From G963674505 sp964575975 (lineage in GTDB: Bacteria; Desulfobacterota; Desulfobacteria; Desulfobacterales; SKZT01), in the NCBI GenBank assembly GCA_964575975.1, contig CAZNTU010000002.1, positions 46,581 through 110,580 of the forward strand: a stretch of 64,000 nt of DNA. Reading direction: 5' to 3'. Numbering within the stretch: the first letter of the stretch is position 1; each line of letters starts with the position of its first letter. A model generated the notes under the pieces. That model saw only the letters and a program-made list of their open reading frames with translations, was not told the origin of the DNA and searched no databases. Of the stretch, positions 50,856 to 59,935 are shown piece after piece. The position numbers and the translations under genes were made by a program.

Positions 50856-52259
50856 TTATTCTAAACAGTCCTTGCTTAGACACTCGTCGAATTCGACGGG
50901 ATAGCAACCGTCGAAGCACGCTTTGCAAAAGTGATTTTCAGGATTTTCGATGCCGGTGGATTCTAGAAGCCCTTTCAAGCTCAAGTACGCGAGAGAATCC
51001 AGTCCGAGGTGGTCTCTTAGCTGTTCGACGGATTTACTGGAGGCGATCAGTTCGCCCCTGGTGGAGAAATCGATTCCATAGTGGCAGGGGAACCTGTGGG
51101 GAGGGCCCGCGACGCGCATGTGAACCCGCTTGACCCCCAGCTCCCGCAAGGCCTTGACCCTGGTTTTGGCCGTGGTTCCTCTGATAATGGAATCCTCTAT
51201 GATGATAATGTCCTTTCCCTTCAACAAATCCCGAACCGGGTTCAGTTTGACCCGAACGCCGAAGTCCCGCATGTGCTGGGAAGGTTGGATGAAGGTTCTG
51301 CCCACGTAGTGGTTTCGTATCATGCCCATTTCCAAGGGGATTCCCGATTCCTCGTGGTAGCCCAGCGCCGCGTAGTTGCCGGAGTCGGGAAACGGCATGA
51401 CCAAGTCCGCCTCCACGGGGGATTCCTGCGCAAGGCGCTTTCCGTGGGCCTTTCTCACTTGGTAGACGTTCTTTCCGAAAATGGTGCTGTCGGGACGGGC
51501 GAAATAGATGAATTCGAAAATGCAAAAAGATTTCCTGGCCGGAATGGAAGTCCTGATGCTCTTCACTCCTTCGTCGCCGATGATCACGATTTCGCCCGGC
51601 TCCAGTTCGCGGACGAATTCGGCTTGGACAAGGTCAAGCGCGCAAGATTCCGAAGCCAAAATATAGGAGTCGTGGAGCTTTCCCATGCACAGGGGGCGGA
51701 AACCGTTGGGATCCTTGATTCCGATCACCTCTCCCCGGTTGGTCAGCATCACGAACGAGAAAGCGCCTTTCAAACGCTCCACCGTCTTGACCAGCGCCGT
51801 TTCGAACCCGTGCTTCAAATTCTTCACGAAAAGATGGAGAAGCACCTCGCTGTCCATGGTGGTCTGGAATATGGAGCCGGCTTCCTCCAGCTCGTTCTTC
51901 AAAGTATGCGCATTGACCAGGTTCCCGTTGTGCGCGACCGCGTAGGATTTCTTTCGGTGATGCACCACAAACGGCTGGGCGTTGTTCAAAATGGAGCTTC
52001 CCGTGGTGGAATAACGCACGTGCCCGATGGCTTGCGAGCCTTGGAGCTGATCCAAGTGGTCCTCTGCGAACACGTCGGACACAAGCCCCATCCCTTTGTG
52101 CGATATGATGTTGCCGTCTTGCACGACGGCGATTCCGGCGCTTTCCTGCCCCCGGTGCTGCAAAGCGTACAGGCCGAAGTAAGTGAGCTTCTCGGCTTCG
52201 GGATGTCCGTGAATTCCGAAGATTCCGCACGATTCGCGAGGTTTGTCGTAATCGGTCAT
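50856..52259 (-). CDS. purF: Amidophosphoribosyltransferase
   Basis: First committed step of purine synthesis (PRPP plus glutamine), 467 residues. The propeptide ends before Cys11 (RESCGIFG), which becomes the N-terminal nucleophile; GHVRYSTTG and the PRPP loop IIEDSIIRGTT are present, with Cys residues near the C-terminus (CKACFDGCYP) typical of Fe-S-bearing PurF. It starts 4 bases after carB, whose end carries the AAGGA ribosome site. Confidence 0.96.
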   Translation of the reverse strand: MTDYDKPRESCGIFGIHGHPEAEKLTYFGLYALQHRGQESAGIAVVQDGNIISHKGMGLVSDVFAEDHLDQLQGSQAIGHVRYSTTGSSILNNAQPFVVHHRKKSYAVAHNGNLVNAHTLKNELEEAGSIFQTTMDSEVLLHLFVKNLKHGFETALVKTVERLKGAFSFVMLTNRGEVIGIKDPNGFRPLCMGKLHDSYILASESCALDLVQAEFVRELEPGEIVIIGDEGVKSIRTSIPARKSFCIFEFIYFARPDSTIFGKNVYQVRKAHGKRLAQESPVEADLVMPFPDSGNYAALGYHEESGIPLEMGMIRNHYVGRTFIQPSQHMRDFGVRVKLNPVRDLLKGKDIIIIEDSIIRGTTAKTRVKALRELGVKRVHMRVAGPPHRFPCHYGIDFSTRGELIASSKSVEQLRDHLGLDSLAYLSLKGLLESTGIENPENHFCKACFDGCYPVEFDECLSKDCLE

Positions 52260-52263
52260 TGAT

Positions 52264-55200
52264 TTAGATTCCTTCGTATTTGGTCTCCCTGTTGTATTCC
52301 TGGAGGGTCTTCACAGAGAGTTTTCTTTCCTTTAGCGCCGTGATCGCCTTGCAGATCGCCAAGGCGCCGGCGACGGTAGTCGTGTAGGGCAGCTGGAACT
52401 TCAGCGCGGCCCGTCTTAGTTTATACCCGTCGCGCTTCGCGAGGTCGCCCGCGCCCGTGTTGATTACCAGTTGTATTTCCCCGTTCTTGATGGCGTCCAC
52501 CACATGGGGACGCCCGAGGGACACCTTTTTCACCATCCGGTTCTCGACACCGCGAGACGCCAGAAAGTCGGAGGTTCCCGCAGTCGCGACGATATCGAAA
52601 CCCAAAGTTATAAATTGCCGGGCCACCGAAAGCACCGCCTCCTTGTCCTTGTCCTGGACGCTGACAAAGACGGTTCCGGAAACGGGAAGGCGCTGCCGTG
52701 CCCCGAACTGGCTCTTTCCGTAGGCGATGCCGAAATCCATGTCCACGCCCATGACCTCCCCGGTGGATTTCATCTCCGGCCCAAGCAGGACATCGACGTC
52801 CGGAAAACGGTCGAACGGAAGCACCGCCTCCTTCACGGAAACGTGCTTCGGGACGATTTCTTTCGTCAGTCCCAGTTCCTCCAGCGTTTTGCCGATCATC
52901 ACCTTGGTCGCCAGCTTGGCCAGCGGAACTCCCGTGGCCTTGCTCACGAACGGGATGGTTCGCGAAGCCCTGGGGTTGACCTCCAGAACGTACAGCTTCT
53001 CGCCCTTGATCGCGTACTGCACGTTCATCAGCCCTACGACGTTCAACTCCTTGGCCATCGCCTTGGTGGCCGCCGCCACTTCTTCGAGAACTTTCGTAGA
53101 GACGCTGTAGGGCGGAAGCACGCACGCCGAATCCCCGGAGTGGACTCCGGCCTCCTCGATATGCTCCATGACGCCCCCGATAATGGTGAGCTTGCCGTCC
53201 GAAATAGCGTCCACGTCCAATTCTATAGCATCCTCGAGGAACTTGTCGATCAGAACCGGATGGCCCCCGGAGGCCAAAATCGCCTGGGCCGTGAAGTTTT
53301 CCAGCTCCGCCCGGTGGTAGACGATTTTCATGGCTCTTCCGCCAAGCACGTAGGACGGACGCACGATCACCGGATACCCGATCTTCTCGGCCACTTGGAT
53401 CGCCCCCTCGATGGTTTTCGCGGTTCCGTTGGCGGGCTGCACCAGTCCCAGCTTGTTCAACATGGCCTGGAACAGCTCCCTGTCCTCGGCCCGGTCGATG
53501 CTCTCCGGCTGGGTGCCGATGATGGGGGCGCCGGCCGCGTGAAGCGCCGTGGAGAGGTTCAGCGGAGTTTGTCCTCCGAATTGGACGATGATGCCGTCTG
53601 GCTTTTCCGTCTCGATGATGTGCATCACGTCTTCCTTGGTCAACGGCTCGAAGTACAGCTTGTCCGAAGTGTCGTAGTCGGTGCTGACCGTCTCCGGATT
53701 GCTGTTGACCATGATGCTCTCGATTCCCTCCTCGCGAAGGGCAAAGGACGCATGCACGCAGCAATAGTCGAACTCGATGCCCTGGCCGATCCGGTTTGGA
53801 CCGCCCCCCAGGATCATCACCTTTTTCCTGTCGGACACTCGGGCCTCGTCCTCGAATTCGTACGTGGAATAATAGTAAGGCGTAGCCGCCTTGAATTCGG
53901 CCGCGCACGTGTCCACCAGCTTGTATACCGGCCGCAGTCCCATCCTTTTCCTTCGTGCCTTGATTTCGTCCTCGGCACTTTTGGACAGCCAAGCCAGTTG
54001 AATGTCGGAAAATCCCCACGACTTGGCTTTTCGAAGCTGCTCGTCCGTTACGTTCGGCCCTGCATTCTCCAGTTCCTTTTCCATATCGACGAGCTGTTTC
54101 ATCTGATACAGGAACCAGGGATCGATGCGCGTAAGCTTGTAAATCTCGTCGATCTCCATGCCGTTCAACAAGGCGTGGCGCAGGTAGAATATGCGCTGGG
54201 AGTTGGGTACGGCCAGCTTCTTCTTGATGTCCGCCTCGGAGGGAAGATGGTTGTCCGGGTTCTTCAAGTCCAGGATTTCCTTGCCGTCGGCCCCGAACCC
54301 GTGCCTTCCGATCTCGAGGGAACGAAGCCCCTTTTGCAGGGCCTCCTTGAAAGTGCGGCCGATGGCCATGGTTTCCCCGACGGACTTCATGGCGGTGGTG
54401 AGAAGATCCTCGGTCTCGGGAAACTTTTCGAAGGTCCATCTGGGAATTTTCACCACGCAATAGTCGAGGGTGGGCTCGAACGAGGCCTTGGTCTCGCCGG
54501 TAATGTCGTTGGCGACTTCGTCGAGGGTGTACCCGACCGCCAGCTTGGCCGCGATCTTCGCGATGGGAAATCCGGTAGCCTTGGAGGCCAGCGCGGAGCT
54601 TCTGGATACGCGGGGGTTCATCTCAACGACGATCATTTCCCCCGTTTCGGGATTTACGGCGAACTGCACGTTGGAGCCGCCCGTGTCCACGCCGATTTCC
54701 CTCATGATGGCGATGGAGGCGTCGCGCATGACTTGGTATTCGCGGTCGGTCAGCGTCTGGGCGGGGGCCACCGTGATGCTGTCCCCCGTGTGGATCCCCA
54801 TGGGATCGAGGTTTTCTATGGAGCAGACGATCACCACGTTGTCCTTGTGGTCGCGCATGACCTCCAGCTCGTACTCCTTCCAGCCGAGCACGGACTCCTC
54901 GAGCATCACTTGGGTTATGAGACTCGCGTCCAGTCCGGCCTTGGCCCAGACTTCCAGGTCCTCGAAATTGTAGGCCACGCCGCCGCCGGTCCCTCCCAGG
55001 GTGAAGCTGGGTCGCACGATGATCGGAAATCCGATTTCCTCCGCGATCTCCCGCGCCTGCTCCATGTTGGTGGCGATGCCGCTCCTGGGAATCCGAAGCC
55101 CGATCTTCTCCATGGCCTTGCGGAAAAGATCGCGATCCTCCGCCTTGTGGATGGATTCGGTGTTCGCCCCGATCATTTCCACGCCGAACTTGTCCAGAAC

Positions 55201-55518
55201 GCCCATCCTGGCGACCTCTATGGCGGTGTTGAGGCCGGTCTGGCCTCCCAGCGTAGGAAGAAGGGCGTCCGGGCGCTCCTTTTCTATGATCATGGAAACG
55301 AATTGGGGTGTGACCGGCTCCACGTAGGTGCGGTGGGCCATTTCCGGGTCGGTCATGATGGTCGCCGGGTTGCTGTTTACAAGGACGATCTCGAAGCCTT
55401 CCTCCATCAGCGCCTTGCAGGCCTGCGTCCCCGAGTAGTCGAACTCGCAGGCCTGGCTGATGATGATCGGGCCTGCGCCAATGATAAGAATCTTGTTGAT
55501 GTCGGTTCGTCTGGGCAT
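52264..55518 (-). CDS. carB: Carbamoyl-phosphate synthase large subunit
   Basis: 1084-residue two-lobed enzyme for arginine and pyrimidine synthesis. Each half has an ATP-grasp domain (RSGIATNMEQARE and later NPETVSTDYDTSDKLYFEPL; the classical motifs EVNPRASRTIPFVSKATG and VVEMNPRVSRSSALASKATG) and the C-terminal MGS-like allosteric domain (FDIVATAGTSDFL). It lies 98 bases after carA and is followed 4 bases later by purF. Confidence 0.98.
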   Translation of the reverse strand: MPRRTDINKILIIGAGPIIISQACEFDYSGTQACKALMEEGFEIVLVNSNPATIMTDPEMAHRTYVEPVTPQFVSMIIEKERPDALLPTLGGQTGLNTAIEVARMGVLDKFGVEMIGANTESIHKAEDRDLFRKAMEKIGLRIPRSGIATNMEQAREIAEEIGFPIIVRPSFTLGGTGGGVAYNFEDLEVWAKAGLDASLITQVMLEESVLGWKEYELEVMRDHKDNVVIVCSIENLDPMGIHTGDSITVAPAQTLTDREYQVMRDASIAIMREIGVDTGGSNVQFAVNPETGEMIVVEMNPRVSRSSALASKATGFPIAKIAAKLAVGYTLDEVANDITGETKASFEPTLDYCVVKIPRWTFEKFPETEDLLTTAMKSVGETMAIGRTFKEALQKGLRSLEIGRHGFGADGKEILDLKNPDNHLPSEADIKKKLAVPNSQRIFYLRHALLNGMEIDEIYKLTRIDPWFLYQMKQLVDMEKELENAGPNVTDEQLRKAKSWGFSDIQLAWLSKSAEDEIKARRKRMGLRPVYKLVDTCAAEFKAATPYYYSTYEFEDEARVSDRKKVMILGGGPNRIGQGIEFDYCCVHASFALREEGIESIMVNSNPETVSTDYDTSDKLYFEPLTKEDVMHIIETEKPDGIIVQFGGQTPLNLSTALHAAGAPIIGTQPESIDRAEDRELFQAMLNKLGLVQPANGTAKTIEGAIQVAEKIGYPVIVRPSYVLGGRAMKIVYHRAELENFTAQAILASGGHPVLIDKFLEDAIELDVDAISDGKLTIIGGVMEHIEEAGVHSGDSACVLPPYSVSTKVLEEVAAATKAMAKELNVVGLMNVQYAIKGEKLYVLEVNPRASRTIPFVSKATGVPLAKLATKVMIGKTLEELGLTKEIVPKHVSVKEAVLPFDRFPDVDVLLGPEMKSTGEVMGVDMDFGIAYGKSQFGARQRLPVSGTVFVSVQDKDKEAVLSVARQFITLGFDIVATAGTSDFLASRGVENRMVKKVSLGRPHVVDAIKNGEIQLVINTGAGDLAKRDGYKLRRAALKFQLPYTTTVAGALAICKAITALKERKLSVKTLQEYNRETKYEGI

Positions 55519-55616
55519 GTTCTTTTTTTATAGCATGTGTTTGAGTTGCAGGATCATGGCCGCCCGAGTGGGCGAACGACGATCGAAAACATCCGTCGCG
55601 TACTTGCCGTCCGCCG

Positions 55617-56750
55617 CTACCTCATCGATTTCTTGAATTCGTGGAACAGGTACGAAGCGTCGTGTGGTCCGGGCGAAGCTTCGGGATGGTACTGCACCGC
55701 GAAAAGCGGGAGTTTCCTGTGGCGAAATCCCTCCAGGGTGTTGTCGTTCAAATTGATATGGGTTATTTCGACGTCGTTTCCGCCCAGGGTTTCGATGTCC
55801 ACCGCGAATCCGTGGTTTTGGGACGTGATCTCCACTTTTCCGGTCGCCAGGTTCTTGACCGGCTGGTTGGCGCCCCGGTGGCCGAACTTCAATTTGAAGG
55901 TCTTGCCGCCCAATGCCTGCCCCATCAGTTGAATTCCCAGGCAAATGCCGAACATGGGCCGGTAGTCCAAGAGATCGCGGATCGTCTTGACGGCGTAATC
56001 CACGGGCTCGGGATCGCCCGGGCCGTTGGATAGGAAAATACCGTCCGGGGACATGGTCTGGATGGTTTCCGCCGATGTTTTCGCGGGCACCACGATCACC
56101 TCGCATCCGACCGCGTCCAGGCTCCTCAGGATATTGTACTTGATCCCGAAATCGAACGCCGCCACCGACTTTTTCTCTTTCCTGAGCTTCCACGCGGTTT
56201 CGTCGAGAGGCTCGGTGTCCGGGTCCAGGAACTGCGGCGCGCCGTCGATCCATCGGTAGGGCCTGTCAACGGAAACGACGCCGGCAAGGTCCTGGCCTTC
56301 CATGCGGGGGGTTTGCCTGACGCGTTCCAGCAACGAGGCCGGGTCCAGGTCCCGCGTGGACGCCATTGCCCGCATGGCCCCCCTGGTTCGAAGATGTCTC
56401 GTCAACGCCCTCGTGTCGAACTCCTCCAAACCCAGCACGCCCTGGCTTTTCAAATAGTCCGCCAAGGTCATCTTGGATCGGAAATTGGACGGAAAAGGCT
56501 GGTATTCTCGAACCAAAAACCCCGCCACCTGGATGCGGTTCGATTCCACGTCCTCGAAGTTGACTCCGTAGTTTCCGATGAGCGGGTAGGTCATGGTCAC
56601 CATCTGTCCCCTGTAGGACGGGTCCGTCAAAACCTCCTGGTAGCCCGACATGCTCGTGTTGAAAACCGCCTCCCCGCAAGTCTCCCCGGGTCCGGTGAAA
56701 CTCTTGCAGTGAAACGTCTTCCCGTCTTCCAAAACCAATAAAGCTTCCAT
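55617..56750 (-). CDS. carA: Carbamoyl-phosphate synthase small subunit
   Basis: 377-residue glutaminase subunit. The class I amidotransferase triad is visible: Cys in GICLGIQLMGQALGG, His and Glu in QYHPEASPGPHD. The N-terminal domain MSGYQEVLTDPSYRGQMV is characteristic. The ATG at 56750 is preferred to the TTG two codons earlier. A small hairpin lies directly upstream. It is the first gene of the carA-carB-purF run. Confidence 0.97.
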   Translation of the reverse strand: MEALLVLEDGKTFHCKSFTGPGETCGEAVFNTSMSGYQEVLTDPSYRGQMVTMTYPLIGNYGVNFEDVESNRIQVAGFLVREYQPFPSNFRSKMTLADYLKSQGVLGLEEFDTRALTRHLRTRGAMRAMASTRDLDPASLLERVRQTPRMEGQDLAGVVSVDRPYRWIDGAPQFLDPDTEPLDETAWKLRKEKKSVAAFDFGIKYNILRSLDAVGCEVIVVPAKTSAETIQTMSPDGIFLSNGPGDPEPVDYAVKTIRDLLDYRPMFGICLGIQLMGQALGGKTFKLKFGHRGANQPVKNLATGKVEITSQNHGFAVDIETLGGNDVEITHINLNDNTLEGFRHRKLPLFAVQYHPEASPGPHDASYLFHEFKKSMR

Positions 56751-56765
56751 GTTCAATTATTCTCG

Positions 56766-56784
56766 CACGGACCCGCAGTCCGTG
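56766..56784. repeat. Small hairpin just upstream of carA
   Basis: CACGGA (56766-56771) pairs with TCCGTG (56779-56784), loop 7, ending 15 bases upstream of the carA start. It could influence translation or mark the end of the leader. Confidence 0.35.
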
Positions 56785-56830
56785 TAATTCAGGTATTAGG
56801 TTTTAGGTCTCAGGCGTTAGGCTCCGCCTC

Positions 56831-56853
56831 GTTCCAACGCTCTGCGTGGGAAC
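56831..56853. repeat. GTTCC...GGGAAC hairpin repeat unit
   Basis: GTTCCAACGC (56831-56840) and GCGTGGGAAC (56844-56853) form a hairpin with one mismatch and a 3-base loop. This resembles a widespread short palindromic repeat seen in many bacterial genomes. Confidence 0.55.
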
Positions 56854-56887
56854 GCCTCCCGGACGCTTCGCGTCTACTCGGTTCGCT

Positions 56888-57130
56888 CGTAAATTTTTGG
56901 ACCTGTGCGGTCGGTCCGCAATTCCCCCCTTGAGGGGGATTCAGGGTTCGGGCTGCCATTCCCCCCTTGAGGGGGGCTAGGGGGGGTGTCGGTGCGGCAT
57001 GTTCGATCCATTGTTCGCCGGAAACAACACCCCCCTAGCCCCCCTCAAGGGGGGAATGGCACCGTCCCCCTCAAGGGGGGAATTGCACCGCCGCCCAACC
57101 GCACAGCTCGAAATTTTTCGACCTGCGCGC
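56888..57130. repeat. Large imperfect inverted-repeat element
   Basis: Roughly 100-base arms around a centre of about 37 bases. Core arms are 56955-56989 and 57027-57060 (GCCATTCCCCCCTTGAGGGG start), differing by one G in a run; outer segments (about 56919-56939 and 57065-57085) carry a second CCCCTTGAGGGG copy, and the ends share AAATTTTT-related bases. No open frame or transposase lies inside, so it looks like a non-autonomous palindromic element or dispersed repeat. Confidence 0.75.
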
Positions 57131-57229
57131 ATGGGCCTTGACTGCTCGTAGGCGGTGGGCTATACCGGCGTTTTCCATACGGTACGGGACTAACGGGAAC
57201 GACAATCGTACGGAAAAAAACGGTGCTGC

Positions 57230-57472
57230 TTAGTCCTCAAGCCGGTCGCAACCCACCGCCCGCCAAGGTTGCCGAAACGACCGAAATCCGTCCGCCCAGG
57301 CCGAGGTCAGGCGTTTCCTGATATCCGCGATCACATCGCTTGCAGCACAACCCTTGATTCCATCCGCCTCGTACGCATCCAATCGTCGATCAAGCTCGGA
57401 TCTCTGCTCGTCTGTAAGAAACAAGGAGTTTCGATCGTCTGCAATACTATCCGGTATGTCTTCAACTAACAT
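57230..57472 (-). pseudogene. Antitoxin remnant (addiction-module component type)
   Basis: 80 residues resembling the addiction-module component family (LTDEQRSELDRRLDAYEADG), normally an antitoxin of about 70-75 residues with a start in EERL...LVEDIWDSI. Here the reading frame starts at MLVEDIPDSIA, lacking the first 15 or so residues, is closed by TAA two codons upstream, and the C-terminus runs on past the usual end. No RelE/ParE toxin gene follows. It abuts the palindromic element and is probably a decayed orphan. Confidence 0.55.
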
Positions 57473-57555
57473 CGATTATCCATGAATCCCATAAAGATTC
57501 AACTTTAATCAGAAAGTACCTATATGCAACCATCGTCCGATTGTCAATCGGCCTC

Positions 57556-59886
57556 TCATCCAATCGGTTCGTTTTCCACCAGATTCCAGATTCCGCAGGG
57601 GCACGCGCCGGCGCAAAAGCCGCACGCGATGCACAGGTTGCCGTCCACCGCGTACTCGTACGCGCCGCCCCCCAAATCCTTCCTGCTTATAGCCGCCTTG
57701 GGGCAAATGGTCTCGCAAATGCCGCAGTCTCTGCACGCGCCGCACGACGAACACTGGGAGCCGCAATGCGCCGCGTTTTCGAACCGGGTGATCCGGGGAT
57801 CGAAATATTCCAGCGTCACTCGCTTCCTGTCGATCATCCGGCGAGTGTCCCCCGCAGGACGCTTTCCCTCCAGAATTTCGCAGATGGCTTGCGCCGCTTT
57901 TCTTCCCGCGCCGATGGCGTCGGTCAGAAGACCCGGCCTGACCGCGTCCCCGATGGCGAAAATCCGCGACTCGGTGGTCTGATAGTACTCGTTGACGGAG
58001 ATATAACCCTTTTGCACGGCTACCGAATCGGGAAGAAATTCCAGGTCGGGAGCGTCGCCGATCGAAATGAAAACGTCGTCCGCCGGCAAGACTTCGCCCG
58101 ATTGCAGCACGACGCCTTCCTCCGCGATTTCCTTGGTAAAGCAGGGCCACTTGAACTTCGCCCCGGCCGCCTCGGCTTCTTGCCGCTCCTTGCCGAACGA
58201 CAACGGTTCCTGGATGTCGATCAGCGTGACGTCCTCGGCTCCCAGCCGATGCGCTTCCGTAGCAACGTCGCACCCGACGTTCCCCGCGCCGACGATCACC
58301 ACCTTCTTTCCGACCTTCGCCTTGCCCGCCTTGGATTTCGCCAGAAAATCGTTGGCCGTGACGAGCCTTTCCTTTCCGGGCACCGGAAGAACCCGGGGCT
58401 TCTGGGCGCCCGAGGCGATCACCACGAAATCGTAGTCGTCCAGCATTCTTTCGACTTCGTCCTTTTTCAGATCCTGCCGAAGATGCACGTGGGGAAGAAC
58501 CTTGCTCACCCGCTCCAGTTCCTTGTCTACGATCTCCTTCGGAATCCTGCTCTGTGGAATCATGGAGGAAATCTTGCCGCCCAGCGTTTCGGACTTGTCG
58601 TAAATTACCGCCTTATGCCCCTTTCTCCTCAGCTGCCACGCCACCGAAATGCCGGCAGGACCTCCGCCGATCACCGCTATCGACTTGCCGGACTCCGGGG
58701 GAAGCTCGGGCATTTTGGCATCGAGGCTGGCTTTTCCCAAAATCGTAATATCGACCGAAGGCATCGACGAAATCTGGCGCGTACAAGACTGCATGCACAG
58801 GTTGGGGCAAAGATACCCGCACACCGTCGCCGGAAAAGGCGTATATGCCAACGCCATGTTCACGGCTTCGTCAACCCTGCCTTCGCGCACGAGACGCCAC
58901 CGGTCCTGCACCGGAATTCCCGTGGGACACGACGCCTCGCAGGGCGCCGCGTACTTGCGGTTCTCCCACACCGGCACGTAGCGCCTCAGCTCTCCCGTCA
59001 CGACGAGCCCGATCGGACTCCTGTCGAGATCCGTCAGGTCGCCGATCAATCCGCCGAAACCAAGCTCCTTGTCCCAAACCTCTTTTCTGAACGACGCAAT
59101 GGAACGTCTTTGCTTCGCGAATTTCTCCTGGGGCGTCCTGGACGCCAAAAGCTGCCACTGGGAGCGCTCGCAAAGCTCCTCGTAAAGCTGGGGCTTTCTT
59201 ATCCTGTCCAGGAATATCTTCAAATTCGCGGTCAGCCATCCCCATTCGAAGTCGTCGATGGGAACCGGTTTGGCGTCCGGTTGGCTGTACCCTGCGTGAG
59301 GCCCTCGGAAGAAAACCTTGCCCCCGACCATTCCAACAAACGGACGGTATCCCAGCACGTTGTCGGGCGTCTGCGGATTGACCCCGCAAACCACGGCGAC
59401 GCCGCCCGCCATGAATTCCCCGAAATAGTCTCCGACGGAGCCCAAAACCCACAGCTCCGGGGGGGCGAACCGGGGGTTGGCCTTGGTCATGGTCATGCCC
59501 CTGGCACCGATGTTTCCCGAAACGTAGATTTTTCCCTGGGCCATGGCGTTGCCCACGCCGTTTCCCGCATGACCGTGGACGACGATCTTGGCTCCCGCGT
59601 TCAACCAGCCCACGTCGTCGGAACCGGGCCCCATGATCTCGATGAACGTGTTGGGATATCCCATGGAACCCGTTCGCTGCCCCGGATGTCCCTCTATTTT
59701 TATATGGACCGTTTCGTTCCCGGCTTTCCATAAACGGCCCCCGATTCCGTGCTGGCCGAAAGCCTCCACCGAAATCTCCCTGTGGCCGTGTACGACCGCT
59801 TGCTGTATCTTTTCCTCCAGCAGCCGGGAATCGATTCTGGTCTCGTTCTCTTTTCCCGATATCGTGTAAAACTGCTTGTCGAGCAT
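57556..59886 (-). CDS. gltD: Glutamate synthase fusion: GXGXG domain plus GltD-like FAD/NAD(P) subunit
   Basis: 776 residues. The first about 250 residues form the GXGXG beta-helix of the GltB C-terminus (GSMGYPNTF, IGARGMTM, GGVAVVCG); from about 300 a GltD-like protein begins with Fe-S Cys (CEASCPTGIPV), an FAD site IAVIGGGPAGISVAW and a NAD(P) site VVIVGAGNVGCDVA. It ends with ferredoxin-like clusters (CSSCGACRDCGICETICP and CIACGFCAGACPCG). GGAG precedes the ATG. It is the last gene of the operon and would deliver electrons to the FMN subunit upstream. Confidence 0.92.
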   Translation of the reverse strand: MLDKQFYTISGKENETRIDSRLLEEKIQQAVVHGHREISVEAFGQHGIGGRLWKAGNETVHIKIEGHPGQRTGSMGYPNTFIEIMGPGSDDVGWLNAGAKIVVHGHAGNGVGNAMAQGKIYVSGNIGARGMTMTKANPRFAPPELWVLGSVGDYFGEFMAGGVAVVCGVNPQTPDNVLGYRPFVGMVGGKVFFRGPHAGYSQPDAKPVPIDDFEWGWLTANLKIFLDRIRKPQLYEELCERSQWQLLASRTPQEKFAKQRRSIASFRKEVWDKELGFGGLIGDLTDLDRSPIGLVVTGELRRYVPVWENRKYAAPCEASCPTGIPVQDRWRLVREGRVDEAVNMALAYTPFPATVCGYLCPNLCMQSCTRQISSMPSVDITILGKASLDAKMPELPPESGKSIAVIGGGPAGISVAWQLRRKGHKAVIYDKSETLGGKISSMIPQSRIPKEIVDKELERVSKVLPHVHLRQDLKKDEVERMLDDYDFVVIASGAQKPRVLPVPGKERLVTANDFLAKSKAGKAKVGKKVVIVGAGNVGCDVATEAHRLGAEDVTLIDIQEPLSFGKERQEAEAAGAKFKWPCFTKEIAEEGVVLQSGEVLPADDVFISIGDAPDLEFLPDSVAVQKGYISVNEYYQTTESRIFAIGDAVRPGLLTDAIGAGRKAAQAICEILEGKRPAGDTRRMIDRKRVTLEYFDPRITRFENAAHCGSQCSSCGACRDCGICETICPKAAISRKDLGGGAYEYAVDGNLCIACGFCAGACPCGIWNLVENEPIG

Positions 59887-59935
59887 TGAGTTTCTCCTGT
59901 CAAACCTGCCGCGTCATTCCTGTCGCACGGCCGAA

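Noticed and set aside
52471..55533. A 1020-codon open frame on the forward strand across carB
   Set aside because: It lies antisense to the full-length carB gene, which has all expected motifs; long antisense frames are common where codons avoid stop-complementary triplets, and its translation shows no recognisable family.
57541..59733. A 730-codon forward-strand frame across the GltD fusion
   Set aside because: Antisense shadow of a clearly identified gene; no ribosome site and Arg/His/Pro-rich composition.
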